Shown: positions 1 through 11,429, counted from the stretch's first letter. The stretch: DNA of 64,000 nt from Amaranthus tricolor (GCF_026212465.1 NC_080053.1:5271287-5335286), one strand, 5' to 3'. Translations and numbers: made by a program. The notes: a model not told the origin generated them from the sequence alone.

Positions 1-102
1 GGGAGGATCACGAACGAAATGGACGAAGGATCGCGGAGACGCAACGCTTGTCGACGGTGTGGTAGTGACGGTCACAACACTAGAACTTGCACGTCAAGGT
101 AA
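1..102 (+). pseudogene. MURA (MuDR-type) transposase, C-terminal zinc knuckle, 5' part outside window
   Basis: Frame 1 across the first hundred bases gives a CCHC zinc knuckle: Cys codon at 49, Cys at 58, His at 73 and Cys at 88 (C-X2-C-X4-H-X4-C). A TAA at 100-102 follows. Zinc knuckles of this form close the MURA transposases of Mutator-like elements. It lies just upstream of a plant mobile domain gene and inside an element whose right terminal repeat is at about 2925, so I read it as the tail of that element's transposase. A GTAAAC splice donor overlaps the stop, so the annotated end could instead be an exon border. Coding state of the rest is unknown because the window begins here. Family assignment is inferred from the motif and the related copy at 11790-13755. 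Confidence 0.6.
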
Positions 103-238
103 ACAGTATCTGTATTTGAGTTTATAAACACAAAGATTATCAAACAAATAAAAAAAAAACATGAGTAAACAATTTGAGTACTTCTTAAGTATTTTTTTAC
201 AATAAATAACGCTTAGTTATTGTTGAATTGCAGCAGAG

Positions 239-2257
239 ATGGATCCAGCAGCTCCAGGCCCTCGCGACCCTAGTGTGCTTACGATGCAGGCGGATCATAG
301 GAGCAGTAAGCTATGGGATGTCCAGGTTATTGAACTTACCCTTTTTGAATTTATATGCCTTAATACTTTAACTTTAAGCTAACATAATATTTGCGTTTAG
401 GTTCCGACACGGAGACCATATACACCAGGCATCCCGATTCTGCTTCGTGGGCGATTGACGCACGGATCGTCCCGTACCTTCAGCTCGCGAGATTGTATGA
501 CTTCCACCTCATCGCGTATGGGAGAATCGATCGGGCGCTAGTCACGACTTTAGTCGAGCGGTGGCGCCAGGAGACCCATACCTTCCACTTACCTCTAGGT
601 GAGGCTACTGTCACTTTACTTGACGTAGCTGTGCTTACACGGCTTCCCATCGAGGGACATGCCGTCTGCACCAATGGACGCCAATTCGAAAGTTGGCAAG
701 ACAAAGTCCATAGATTATTAGGAGTCCGACCTCCCGCAGAGGTAGCCAAAGGGAGTAGCCTGCGCGTAACATGGCTTGCGCAGAACTTCTCGCACCTCCC
801 TGAATGTGCTGATGAGGCTACCGTTGAGAGATACGCTAGGGCGTATCTCTTATATCTGATTGGTGCAGTCTTGTTCTCCGACAAGACTGGCAACCGGGTA
901 TAACTATTGTACTTGACGTTGCTTGATGCGCCATGGGAGGTCATCTCCGGTTACAGCTGGGGTTCTGCAGCCCTAGCTTATCTGTACAGAAGACTGTGTG
1001 AAGCTTCACGGAAGAACATGAAGGAGATAGCTGAGCTCTTGATTATTCTCCAGGTAATACTAACTTTACATGTTAACGCTTTTCTCTTAATTTGTTTTTG
1101 AGAGTCGTTTACTTACTTATATCTATAATTTATAACTTTGGGCGTGGAAACACATTCTCATTGGGAAACCGATGAGGATTGTGGGACGTGGTGCATTTGC
1201 ACCACCAATTCTTCCACCCCCACATGTGCCGTATGGATCGCGGTGGTCCTTTGATAGACGTACAAGGACCCACACAGGATCGGGCGTGGGGTTCTACCGC
1301 GATCAACTCGATCTACTTCGAGCTGACCAGGTAAAACTTCACTACAACTTGTCTTGTAACTATCATATTGCGTAATTTATTAATTACATTTTCACGTGTA
1401 GTTTCGATGGGACCCTTACCCCGCTGAGGCATACGCTGCATTGCCTCAGCACTAAGGGATCTTGTCAGGGGCGTGGAGAGCCTCTGTACCTTTGATATGC
1501 TTCGACATAGTCGAAGTGTATCTCCTTGAGCGCGTAATGCGCAAATTTGGGATGGTACAGGGCATCCCGCCGCCTTGTGACACAGTGGCGGATCTCCATC
1601 ACAGCTCACGCAAGGGTCGAGAGCCCAAGAACCAGTTGGAGATCAACTGGCGCCATATAGCTCGTTGGGATCACAGGCTAGAGCTGCTGGCCCAAGGTGC
1701 GTCGATCGAGGCTGTAGGCGCACCTACTTTGGCGGATTACATGCCGTGGCTCCTCTCCATCACTCGTCGATGGATGATACCACGAGGTATCATCGCGGCA
1801 GCCCAGTATGCTCCCGCAGCACCGACGATGACACACTTTGTAAGTATTCTTCAACGTTGATTATTATCCATAGAACTTACATGTTATACATTTCATTAAT
1901 ACTTCAGTCTTAATGCAGGCACAGGGCATTGCATCTGTCATCAGCTCCACCCAAGAGGAGCCTGTACGGGAGATTGCCCAAGGCATACTCCTAGGGACAC
2001 AGTTTCAGCACTTCATTCCAGAAGTCGCTGTGCCCGACAGCACTATGGACGAGCAGGGGTCATCTCCTCATCATGCTGACGTTCATCTTGAGGAGGTAGA
2101 CTTAACGTGCCCCGACTATGGTGCCGGGTCCTCACAGGGTGCTGGATCATCACAGTATCAATCACCTCCCCTACCCGAGCGTCATGCGACGGCCTCTTAC
2201 TATCGTAGGAGGCGTCGTAAACTGTCACAGTTAGACAGGGTACAGGAGGAGGATTAG
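239..2257 (+). pseudogene. Plant mobile domain (PMD, aminotransferase-like) gene of MULE-A1, decayed
   Basis: The product resembles the plant mobile domain family (MAIN/MAIL1-like and transposon-borne relatives, often labelled aminotransferase-like). Exon 1 (239-325) begins MDPAAPGPRDPSVLTMQ. Exon 2 (401 to about 1053) has the core LVERWRQETHTFHLPLGEAT and a WGSAALAYLYR motif. Later exons lie near 1143-1329, 1402-1841 and 1918-2257; the last encodes a low-complexity Ser/Gln/Pro tail ending in an Arg run. It is broken: TAA at 901-903 where the sister gene (44363-46534) has Gln, a TAA just after LPQH near 1452, a one-base phase conflict between exons 1 and 2, and no AG acceptor before the third exon. 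PMD proteins act in nuclear silencing and meristem maintenance in plants; what the transposon-borne forms do is not known to me. Confidence 0.8.
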
Positions 2258-2690
2258 CATTAGTATACTGTTTGTATATATTGAACATTAGTGACATTTT
2301 GTATATATTGAACATTTGTACATATTCAATATTTGTAACATTTGGACTTTTGTGTATAATTTGTAATATATATGTAGATGTATATATTTTTATCGTATTA
2401 TCACACGTATATTATGAATGAAATGATGTTAAGTACTCAGAGTTTTCGGCGATGAATCATTCCGCCAAGAATACAGTACGAATTTAATCAAAAACAAACA
2501 GACAATCATATTCAAATAGGGAATATGCTCTCGAAAATTCAACACAATTTCATTCATGTTCAACGAATCCATATCAAATTCCATATCAACGGCTATTTTC
2601 AACTTCATAATGGCTATTTTTCAATTTTACAACAGTTAGTTTAAATCAAACAAAAAATCAACAAAAATCAAACCAGGTCAAGGGTTATGT

Positions 2691-2808
2691 TGCTGTTAGT
2701 AACAGCGACTTAATAGTTTGACCAGTCAACCATTAAGTTGCTGTTAGTAACAACGACATATCTCTTGACTAAATTTTTGTCCATTTCTCTTATTTCGCTG
2801 TTAGTAAG
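2691..2808. repeat. Subterminal palindrome array of MULE-A1
   Basis: Three related odd palindromes built on CGCTGTTAGTAACAGCG (arms CGCTGTTA/TAACAGCG around one base) lie at 2691-2707, 2739-2756 and 2796-2808. A second palindrome, TTGACCAGTCAA, lies between the first two. The same arrangement occurs inside both ends of MULE-A2, so this is a property of the family rather than a local accident. A role as transposase binding sites is inference. Confidence 0.8.
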
Positions 2809-2925
2809 TGCGAGTATACACCAAGCCTAGCTTCGGAGGCAAGGACGCTTATTTTGGGAATAAAGTTTGAACGAAGCTTGTTTTTTGAATAAAGTTGTTA
2901 AATAATCTTATTTTTTTCAAATACT

Positions 2926-4719
2926 CGTCGACTTCTCAACCCAAAACATGAAGATCTTCCAATCAAAAGCCAGGTGGGCTTTAGGACATGAACAAGGAAA
3001 GCCAACTCCGCTTATTCCATTCCGAAAACTTGGATATTGTTCCTTCTCCGCTCAATAATTGACTCTTGACTTTTCAAACTAAATTCAATGTCGTTTCTAG
3101 TATTGTATGGGCGCTAGGCAAACTAAAAGAAGTGGGCCCCCTCTATGGAGGGTCGATTTTGAATTTAAACAGGTTTTTGTAAAAATAACAAAGATAGACC
3201 TTATATATTATAATTAGCATTAAAAATATAGACGTATCATATAATTCTTAAATAATAAAAGAACTACTCATAAATTGCAAATTTTTAAATATGTAGTTCC
3301 ATTAACTAGCATATTCTAATTTTAGGACCCTTTCTAACTCTGAGCCCTAGACAAATGCCTACCTTGCCTATGGTTATGAACGACCTTGATTAAATCAATA
3401 CATACACTATCGTTTCTTCTTAGTAACGATCCCCACACTTGAATCGGCCATCTTCTCAAGGCATATACAAGAATTCTAATCTATAAAATTAATACATATA
3501 AAACCAATACTAATAAAATATTAATTCTTTGATAAAAAAAAAAAAAAAAAAACTTTGTTTTTGGTAATTTAGATGATTTTTATATTATTATAATATAAAA
3601 GTTTATAATAAATATTGAGATGAAAAACACATTGCGTTAAGCAGAAAGGTCACCGGACTAATTCTACATATACAAAATATATGAAATGTGGCTACAAAAT
3701 ACTACTCCCTCTTTTTTTTTATCTTTCCATCTGGAATACGGGAAGAAATAAAAATAAACAATAATTACACAATAGATACTTTGAGAGTTGAGTAAAATAA
3801 TATAAAAATAAAGATTTTATTGATTAAAGTGTAAGTGTAATAATATCATTGAATTTCATTGGGTGTATATAAAGTAAATACATTGGGAATTAAAATGTAA
3901 ATTAATTTTTATAGATTAAAGTGTAAGCGTAATAATTTCCTTGAATTATATTGGTTACTAAAATAGAATGATTTTAAATGAAAAGAACATTTTAAAATTT
4001 CCAAATGAAAAATGTGAGGGAAAAAAAAAGAACAGAGCGAGTACCAGGTAGTAGAAATGGTATAGGATAAATTTGACCAATAATTTATTTAACAATTTAT
4101 TATTCCAATAAAATCCTAGACAGATTGTGGTGGTGAACTGGGTATGTATTATTTTTCCTAAGATAATTGACCTACAAATTACAAAATTTTTTAAGATGCA
4201 AGTTGGAATTAATTAGCAAATTAGTATATCCATATATATTATATTATATAATCAAAATAATATTCCTAATTAAGTTGTTGAGTTTAATTGAGTACATGCA
4301 ACTATCAAGAACATGTTTGACACTTAATTAAGTCAAAAAGCATAAAAAGGGTTTATTTTTTAGTGATTGTTGGCTAGAAATTTTCAATTTTCATAAAACA
4401 TTCCAACTAAAGATTAATATTCATGTTTAAAAACCAAAAAGAATTATAGAAAGTTAAATAGCCAATGAGGCCTTCATGTTAGTATTTAGTATTCCAAATT
4501 CATAATTATAATAAGAGTCAACACAAAATCTACAATAATCCATTTGATTATAAATAATGAAGAAAAAGTCCAAAGTCAAAACAAAAATATTGATCCTATT
4601 CAGCTCTTGTAAATAAGTAATAACTCATCAACCACCTTATTTTGTGAAGTCATTAATATTGATTCTGTGCCTAAAACATTTTTGTGTTTTCATGTTTAAT
4701 GCATGACAATGGAGTAACA
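2926..4719. other. Intergenic, AT-rich, no gene seen
   Basis: I find no coding exon on either strand. The stretch holds a purine/pyrimidine-poor segment with a poly-A tract at 3532-3550, a block at about 3105-3405 that looks like an old transposon edge (GGGCGCTAGGCAAACT near its left and GAGCCCTAGACAAATGCC near its right), and a Stowaway-like MITE listed separately. It would lie in the direction of downstream exons of the response regulator at 6279-6420, but none is recognisable here. Confidence 0.5.
3703..4043. mobile_element. Stowaway-like MITE
   Basis: The left end TACTCCCTCTTTTTTTTTATC and the right end (reverse complement TACTCGCTCTGTTC followed by a T run) are imperfect inverted repeats with flanking TA, as expected for Stowaway/Tc1-mariner MITEs. 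The interior is AT-rich with two near-repeats of a TAAAGTGTAAGTGTAATAAT-type block. No coding capacity. Confidence 0.55.
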
Positions 4720-4724
4720 AATAT

Positions 4725-5501
4725 TGTAAGGAACGGGTGAGGTGACTACGACGCTCACTAGATTACCAACTCGAGACAATTCTTTAAATATTCAAATCAA
4801 TCAACTCAAAATATCACACAATAAGAATATGAAATGTGGACAGTAATATTTCAGTCACAAAGCATCAATAATAAGCGGAATAAGATGCAAGCAACACACA
4901 CAAATTATATGTGGAAAACCCCTTCGATGTGAAGGATAAAAACCACGGGACCTCTTGAGGAGTCCACCCTTAATATTCTCTTATTGATGATTAAATTGAG
5001 GTAAAATGAACCCAATGTAGTTCACAACAATCTACAGCTCACCAACAACAATAAACAATAAGAGATTGGAATTAGAGAACAAGAGAAGTAGAAAACACCC
5101 AAAAACAGCACTTCTGTACAGAGACAATTGTGACCTAACTAGAGCTCAAAACAACGATCCAACCGTTCAAAATGAAGCTCTTGATGTCAGGAACAAGCTG
5201 CCAAAATTTGAGAATGATCCAACGGTGCAATTTTCGACAATGGACAGATTACTGAAACCTGCCCTAAAAACTCCGAAAATAAAAACCTCATTGTTTTCTC
5301 TATTTTGTGTGTGTTGTTCTTGAAAACTACTCACCCTCTCTTGGTCACATGTTTGATAACCCCTTTAAAACTTCTAGTGGAAGTCACAACTTAAGTCTCT
5401 GAATTAGACTTAATCCAAGCTAGTAAAATGTAATAAAAATGGACCAATTAAATGGACTAAAACAAGAAACATTTTACTTCAATTGGGCTGGACCCATAAC
5501 A
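4725..5501 (-). mobile_element. Solo LTR, copia-like
   Basis: The 777-bp sequence starts TGTAAGGAACGGGTGAGG and ends GGACCCATAACA, i.e. TG...CA, and is flanked by a perfect 5-bp duplication AATAT (4720-4724 and 5502-5506). On the minus strand it reads TGTTATGGGTCC... with an AATAAGAGAA polyadenylation-like stretch and the CGAAGGGGTTTTCCACATAT block typical of copia LTR R/U5 regions, so the element is probably in minus orientation. No internal domain remains, so it is a solo LTR left by recombination. An open frame at 5066-5323 is antisense to the LTR and not regarded as a gene. Confidence 0.85.
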
Positions 5502-5506
5502 AATAT

Positions 5507-6278
5507 TACCTCAAAACAAATTTTATTAGTTTTTTTATTAGGTTAAGGAAAAGTAGAACTAAGATAAGAGTTGAATGTAATATTTATTTTACCGTAAAAG
5601 CGATACTTTTCTAATTATATCGAAATATTAAGTTTTCCTTTATTTTATCAAAAACTAAACAAATTAATCGTTATCCATAATAAATAATAAATTACCGCAA
5701 TTCTCTCTACAATTGATATACTTTTTACGTTTTTTTCACTTAGTTCCTAAAATCCGTTTTTTTTTACCTCTTTGATTGGAAAACTTCAATGGTATATTTA
5801 TAGCTAATCCGATGGAACAAAAATAACAAAAATATAACAAATATTATAATTGTATAATAAATTACTAACAAACTCAACCAAAAGCTTAAACTGATAATTG
5901 AGGTTCCAGGATATGTTATATACTCTAAAACATTTCCTCATACGAGAGCCTTTTGGGCTAAATTCATCGATAACATTGAATATTCCACTTTAAGTGATAG
6001 GTGGTTGAAATTCGAACTAATGGTCCCTTATCACGCTGACTTTGATATCATGTCAAATCAGAGTAAACTTATTGTGAATGTTAACATATCAACAACAAAA
6101 CACGAATCACACACTATATAAGCCAAGAAAATATATCTTAAAACCATATAATAAGAAAAAAAAGGTATTCAATAACTTATTATACAGATCATCTTTAATT
6201 CATTGAAACAAATAATGCCAACAAGAGACAACAACAACAAAAAGAAAAAAAAAAAAAAAGGAAAAGAAAAGTAAGTAC
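5507..6278. other. Non-coding, probably part of response-regulator intron 1
   Basis: AT-rich sequence immediately downstream (minus strand) of the response-regulator exon. It starts with a consensus donor and contains no recognisable second receiver exon. Contains homopolymer runs (A at 6240-6260). It would be intron if the gene is intact. Confidence 0.4.
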
Positions 6279-6420
6279 CTTTAAAAGAGGAGGTGTTGAG
6301 CAAGCGTTGTATGAGTTTACGGTCAATGATATTATCATCCACAGCAAGAACATGAAGTTTTTCATCTTCCCTTTTCGAACAACTTCCACTTCCTTCTTCA
6401 CTTGAACAACTCTTCTTCAT
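6279..6420 (-). CDS. Type-A response regulator (ARR-type), first coding exon only
   Basis: This exon encodes 47 residues beginning MKKSCSSEEGSGSCSKRE and then LHVLAVDDNIIDRKLIQRLL, the start of a CheY-like receiver domain. The acidic VDD pair that helps bind Mg2+ is present. Type-A regulators take phosphate from histidine phosphotransfer proteins and repress cytokinin signalling; the exon break after SSFK with a GTACTT donor is the usual first intron position. The phospho-accepting Asp would be encoded in a later exon, and I see no later exon between here and position 1. A solo LTR (4725-5501) and MULE-A1 occupy the downstream side. The gene is therefore either split by an intron longer than 6 kb or truncated. 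A CTTTT repeat fills the leader just upstream of the ATG. Confidence 0.8.
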
Positions 6421-6705
6421 CTTCCCTTTTCTTTTCTTTTCTTTTCTTTTCTTTTTATGTCTTCTAATAATTAAGTATTTATGATGATATGAATTAAGTA
6501 AATCTTATAGAAAAAAAATACAAGCTAAGAGAAGACGAAAAAAAAAAGCTAGATAAAACAATAATAATAGCTGTACTTAGTTAATGTGATAAGATCAAAA
6601 GAAGAAGAAAAGATGTGGTTTCAGTAAATGATGTTATAAGATCTTCTTTGGGTTCTTCCCCTGATCTCTTTGCAGTTTTTTCTATTATAATCCTGTTTCT
6701 TTCTA

Positions 6706-7058
6706 TTCCCTCCAACTTGGGTTCACTTTGTTTATGTCTTTTATTTATAGTTTTTATTTATAATGTCAATCTATTATAGCTTGTCAATTTAATTTTTTAA
6801 ATATTAAATTCGTTATGTTTCCAAATTTCAATCATTATTATTTAATTTCTACCCCTTCTTATCTCAATTTGATTTTTTACTATTTTTAAGTGGTCAATTA
6901 ATACTACACGTGAAAAAAAATAATAGTACTATTAAATTTTAATAGTAATAAAGTGGATTTAATAAGTTTAAATGTGTGAAAATTCTAAATTTAATAAGAA
7001 TAATTTAATAAAGTTAATATACCTGAAATAAAAATGAGATATTATGTATAGGAGGGAG
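6706..7058. mobile_element. Stowaway-like MITE in the promoter region of the response regulator
   Basis: Left end TATTCCCTCCAACTTGG and right end (reverse complement TACTCCCTCCTATACAT), each with a terminal TA, form the TIRs of a Stowaway-type MITE. It lies 285 bp upstream of the response-regulator ATG. Two TATA-like motifs on the minus strand (CTATAAATA and ATTATAAATA, about 6738-6765) fall inside it. Confidence 0.5.
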
Positions 7059-7060
7059 TA

Positions 7061-8869
7061 TGATTTACAAGTGAAGTATCAACAATGTCTACGCTTCTCA
7101 ACAACTTAAAGTATGCTAAAATTGAGTGTACTCCAACAATAAAGAATTTTCATTCAGAAAAATAGACGTTAATAATCAAAAAATTTTAACTACTAATTAT
7201 TTCGTATAAATTTCAAATATATAGGGTGTACAATTTTAAAATAATCAAAATTATTCATTTTCTCTTATGGTATATTTAAAGGTGTTCATTCTAATTATCA
7301 GGTCGGTTTCGAAATGTCATTCGATTCGATTGGATTTCAAATTGGTTAATTTTTGATTGTATGTCGCGACGAGTCATTTTTGAATCAGATTTTTCTATTA
7401 TTTGAACCCGCAAGTTTTTCTTTGGAAGGGCAAAAAAAAAATGTAGTTTCCAATTATCAAAATTCGTTGATTTGAATATGATGATAAATTTGTTATTGGA
7501 TTTGCACACAATAAGACCGACACAAGAGCAAAAGTTGACGTCAAAGGTTTCACCTAAAAACAATCGATAATAAAGAGAAGTATTCAATCAAACTTATAGA
7601 TTAGCCATTAGTACCCCAATACCATGAAGAGGTTCACCACCTAGGTTACGTTTGAGAGGGTTGGAAGTACACCATTTTAATATTATTACTGATAATAAAA
7701 AGGTTATTTTCAATTAAGTATTCTTGGTAGCAAACACTGCCTATACCTTAACATAATTAATAAGTGTGGGTGATTTAATGATTTGAATTGAGATGAATGT
7801 GTTTGAATAATAAATGAAGCTTGTTTGAATGTGGACGAGTTCAGATAAGTATTCTTAATGGTATTCGAATATCGGTTATTTTATATTGGATGACTTTAAA
7901 GTTAACAACTAAAATAAATTTAACAAAATAAATTTATAAAACTTTAACTTTAAATATGAGATTAATTACAATAATGTCAACAACAATATATCAGAGCTTT
8001 AATCCCAAAAAATTAAGGTCAGCCACATAAACCATTATAAAGTATCAATTACAATGGTCGTTCGAAGGGGTTCATTTTTTTCGCTCACTATTATTCATAA
8101 AACAATAAAAATATCTATCTAATTATTCCCAAAAAAATAAATGTTAAGACTTCATTTTTTATTTTTAGATATTTTAATTGCATATTAATCATTTTTTTAA
8201 TCAATAAAAAGCAAATGGCTCAGATTTTTATTTTAGAAGGGCTTTGCTAGGTAAATAACTATGATTTACTAATTTGGTAAATCATATGTAAGTTGCAAGT
8301 ATTTATAGGTCTATAACTTTAATAAATTTTGTTTTCCTTTTATTTGTTTTGATTATTTTATTAGTTTTCTTTTGTTTTTTATGGTAATGTACAAATTACT
8401 ATGATTAACTTAGATTTTATATTTTAGAATGATGTATTGAATTTGCATGATTGTGATGGAGTGGTAGTTGACTTTAAAAGTCAACCACTTTAGAATATTG
8501 AATGTCAGGTGAGTTTCTATTGAGGAAAGTGAATAAACGCAATTAATGAACTTAGAAAAGATTAAGGATGTGCTAAGACTTCAACACAAAAAAAATTTCA
8601 ACCCTAAAATTTATTTGCACAATACATATCTAGTAGCAAATATTTCATACATCTCTTTAGCTAAGACATGTAGTGATGAAAATTAACATTTACCTACGGA
8701 TATTAGGATTTTAATAAAAGTTTAGCATATAAGAACTTTAATAAAAAGTTGGATGCAAAAGAGGAAGGAAAAGAAACTAAATATTTACAAGGTTGCCAAG
8801 AATATGGTCCTTACAAAAAAATAATAAATAAAGACGTAAAAGAAGACTTCGGGAGAATGGAAAAAGTTA
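7061..8869. other. Intergenic, no gene seen
   Basis: AT-rich DNA on both strands with only short meaningless frames. 7270-7400 resembles the edge of a degenerate hAT-like repeat (GGTGTTCATTCTAATTATCAGGTCGG, similar in style to 36037-36080). Nothing else can be supported. Confidence 0.4.
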
Positions 8870-9935
8870 AGGTAAAATTTCTATTGAGGTATGGTGTTGT
8901 CTAGGCAAAAAGGTTACTGTGTGGCTATCAAACCTTTTAACATTAATTTGGTTGACAACTATGAATCTATGATGCCAAAGAAACGGAGAGGATACACACT
9001 TATTTCACTATATAAAAACAAAGGTGATGTTCAATTATGTTAAAAATTATTGAGGGATCAAACTTCTCTGCCATGCAATAAAGCTAGTGGGAGAGAGTTA
9101 GAGAGGAGGCTTAGACAAGAAACTATAAAGAGAATTAATTTGGGTTCATGTTAGGTTGATCCACTACTTAAGCTATTCGCGTCATGAGGAAATTGATGGC
9201 GAAGTATAGAGAAAAAAAAAAAAAAAAAAGTAGAAAGACATGCATATGGTATTCGTTGATCTATAAAAGACATGATAGCGTACCAAGGACCATTATATGA
9301 TAGCCTCGAGGCTATAAAGGAATGTCATTGAGGTAAATTAAGGTTATACAAGATATGTATGAAAGAGCCACGACTAGCATTTAGTCACCCGGAGGGAAAC
9401 TTGAGACTTTTTCGATAGAAGTAGGTTTGCACCTGGGAACGGCTTAGTTCTTTCTTATTTACTATAATACTTGACCAGTCATCCAAATATATTCGTGAAT
9501 GTGTCCCTTGGTGCATGTTATTCGCTGACGATATTTTGCTTGTAGTGGAGACTAGTGAAGAAGTCAATGCCAGGCTAGACATTGGCGAGTGACTTTAGAA
9601 GGAAAAGAGTTTTGAATAAGTCGCTTTAAAACGGAATACTTACAGTACAATAATAGTGGGGATGCAAGTGGGTAACCTCAGGTGACCATTGGCGAAGAAA
9701 GGATGGAGAAAATGACCAAGTTTAAATATTTAGGATCAGTAATCCAAAATAATGGGGAGATTGATGAAAATGTAATGCATCGCAACAAGATGGATGACAC
9801 AAATAGAACTTCCCAACTAAATTCAAAGGTAAATTCTACCGAGTTGCTATTCAACTAGCCTAGTTTTGGCCAATTAAGAAGATATATGAGCATAAGATGG
9901 ATGTGAGATGTGAATGTTAAGGTGGACGTGTGGAC
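8870..9935 (+). pseudogene. LINE (RTE-like) reverse transcriptase relic
   Basis: Frame-shifted fragments on the plus strand follow the order of a non-LTR reverse transcriptase. LISLYKNKGDVQ lies near 9000, then ERRLRQET near 9100, then RDMYERATT-like and SPGGKLETFSIEVGLH near 9350-9430. The catalytic FADDI motif is near 9520-9535 (read in a frame giving LFADDILLV). TSEEVNARLDI follows, and FKYLGSVIQNNGEIDENVM lies near 9720-9780. It ends at IKKIYEHKMDV near 9880-9900. Many stops and frameshifts, plus an A tract inserted at 9212-9229, show it is long dead. The element's 5' part is missing, as is usual for LINE insertions. Confidence 0.75.
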
Positions 9936-10568
9936 CCAGATTCACCCGACCCAACTCTACTTTAAGGCTGGATCCACCAATGTTTGGACCATATAGGCCC
10001 GATTGGATCTGGGTTATAACCTTAGGTTCTGAGTGCGGGTCCAAACGTTTGAGACCCATATCCGACCCATGGACAAATTTAATAATTGTTTTTCAAAATT
10101 ATATACTAGCTATCATGTGTATTTAAATTGTTACATTTTGGAATATTACGTGATTTGAAACTTTGTCGGTTCATATAATTTTAAATGTGATCGTTGAATC
10201 TATACTTTAAAAATAGAAAGACTTGATGACGTTTTAAAAACTAGAATCTGGAATGCTTCATATAATTGATCGCTCAATTGGGGTATAAAGTATTAGAAGA
10301 TTCTTATTGGTTGAAAATGTTTAAATAATTTATACGAATGGACGAAGTATAATATATATTTTTAAAAAAATTCAGGAAAGAAAAACACAATAATGTTTTG
10401 GACCCAAATTTAGACCCTAGATCTGCCAGACTTTAAGGGTTTAGGTCTAGGTCCAAAATTTTCGAACCTTATGAATCTTGGCTAGGTCTAGGTCCAACAA
10501 AAAAATAGGGTCTGAATTTAAATCTGGTTGAATTCAACCCACATCCAACTCATGCCTATTCCTAGTGC
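9921..10568. repeat. Degenerate hAT-like non-autonomous repeat with GACCC/GGTC motifs
   Basis: The left end TAAGGTGGACGTGTGGACCC and the right end (reverse complement TAGGAATAGGCATGAGTTGG) are loosely inverted. Both end regions are rich in GGACCC/CCGACCC words, while the middle is plain AT-rich DNA. This is the layout of the better preserved elements at 48772 and 51313. The flanking 8-mers do not match well, so the limits are approximate. It is fused to the 3' end of the LINE relic. Confidence 0.4.
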
Positions 10569-10619
10569 TAATACACTAGCATCAACGAGTCTCTTGAGAG
10601 ACCGTCTCTTTGAGAGACG

Positions 10620-10850
10620 GAAAATTTGAAAAAAATAAGATTATTTAACAACTTTTTTCAAAAAAAAGCTTCGTTCAAACTATATTCCCAAAATAAGAGT
10701 CCTTGGCTCCAAAGCTAGGCTTTGTGTAAACTCGCTCTTAATAACAGCGAATTAAAAGAAAGGTCAAGGGATATGTTGCTGTTAGTAACAGCGAAATAAG
10801 AGCTTTGACTGGTCAAACATAATGTCGCTGTTACTAACAGCGACATATCC
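10620..10850. repeat. MULE-A2 left TIR and subterminal palindromes
   Basis: TIR 10620-10751. Palindromes of the CGCTGTTA(G/C)TAACAGCG type lie at 10732-10751 (degenerate), 10771-10788 and 10824-10845, with TTGACTGGTCAA between the last two. The mirror-image set lies at 14398-14523. Confidence 0.8.
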
Positions 10851-11132
10851 CTTGACCAATTTTGACTTTATTAATCTTTTTGTATGATTTAAACTAGCCG
10901 TTGTAAAATTGAAAAATAGTCGTTATGAAGTTGAAAATAGCCGTTGTTATTATGTTCTATAAATAACTCCATCATCTCCCTACTTCATTGTATCCAAACT
11001 CCATCATTCTTGTTCTAGTTAATCGATTTTGAAGGTAATATAAAGTATTATGTTAGTATTATTCTCAATTTATAAATGTTAATATTATTTTTGAATGTTT
11101 ACTTATATTACTATATTATATGTGTTTCGTAG

Positions 11133-11429
11133 ATGTCACAGGAGCATTCTATTGAAGAGCTTTGTGATTGTGGTTATGAAGTTGAGATTAATACAGATTG
11201 GAGCGACGTCGATCCTGACCGTGATTTTGTTGCTTGTCCTTTCTACTTGGATGAAGGATTCGGATGCACGTACTTTAGGTGGGTTGCTCCGAAGAGTACC
11301 AAATCGCTTGAAAAAGAAAAACAAGAGCTTAAAGATGAGGTATTTAATCACAAGAGACAACTAGATGATATGGAACATAGGAAAGAAGAGACTGAAAGGA
11401 TTATGAGAAAGTTGAAGAAACAATCTTAG
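11133..11429 (+). CDS. Small GRF-type zinc finger / coiled-coil protein encoded in MULE-A2
   Basis: The frame encodes 98 residues, intact from ATG to TAG. Residues about 7-55 carry the GRF zinc-finger pattern: CDCG, then CPFY, then CTYFRWV (Cys-X-Cys, CP, C-x-YF-x-W). Residues about 58-95 are a Glu/Lys-rich heptad stretch (LEKEKQELKDEV...) predicted to form a coiled coil. The gene has its own promoter layout: CTATAAATA at about 10958, a leader exon ending TTTTGAAG at about 11034 with a GTAATA donor, and an acceptor TTCGTAG immediately before the ATG. GRF fingers bind nucleic acid in proteins such as TopoIIIa and NEIL3. Here the frame lies inside the transposon between terminal repeat and the PMD remnant, so it is element cargo. 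It is the only undamaged frame in the element. Confidence 0.7.
   Translation: MSQEHSIEELCDCGYEVEINTDWSDVDPDRDFVACPFYLDEGFGCTYFRWVAPKSTKSLEKEKQELKDEVFNHKRQLDDMEHRKEETERIMRKLKKQS

Larger units (their letters stand above)
1..2925 (+). mobile_element. MULE-A1: Mutator-like element carrying MURA tail and PMD gene (left end outside window)
   Basis: The right end (about 2796-2925) matches the inverted termini of the complete sister element at 10620-14635. Both share the blocks CCAAGCCTAGCTT, TTTGAACGAAGCTTG and AATCTTATTTTTTTCAAAT. Gene order towards this end is transposase tail, PMD gene, then about 500 bp of non-coding DNA and the terminal repeat. Compared with the sister, this copy has lost the small GRF zinc-finger gene: sequence matching 11440-11610 (reverse) runs to about 2570 and then jumps to the sister's 10880-10940 region. 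The element's left repeat and target duplication lie outside the window. Stops in the PMD gene indicate decay. Confidence 0.75.

Noticed and set aside
480..944. Minus-strand 154-residue open frame
   Set aside because: Lies antisense to the PMD exon and has no domain; explained by codon bias of the plus-strand gene.
2691..2808. CRISPR-like regularly spaced repeats
   Set aside because: Palindromes are subterminal motifs of a eukaryotic transposon; the spacers are conserved between copies, unlike CRISPR spacers.
5066..5323. 85-residue plus frame as a gene
   Set aside because: Lies wholly inside the solo LTR and antisense to its likely transcription; no domain.
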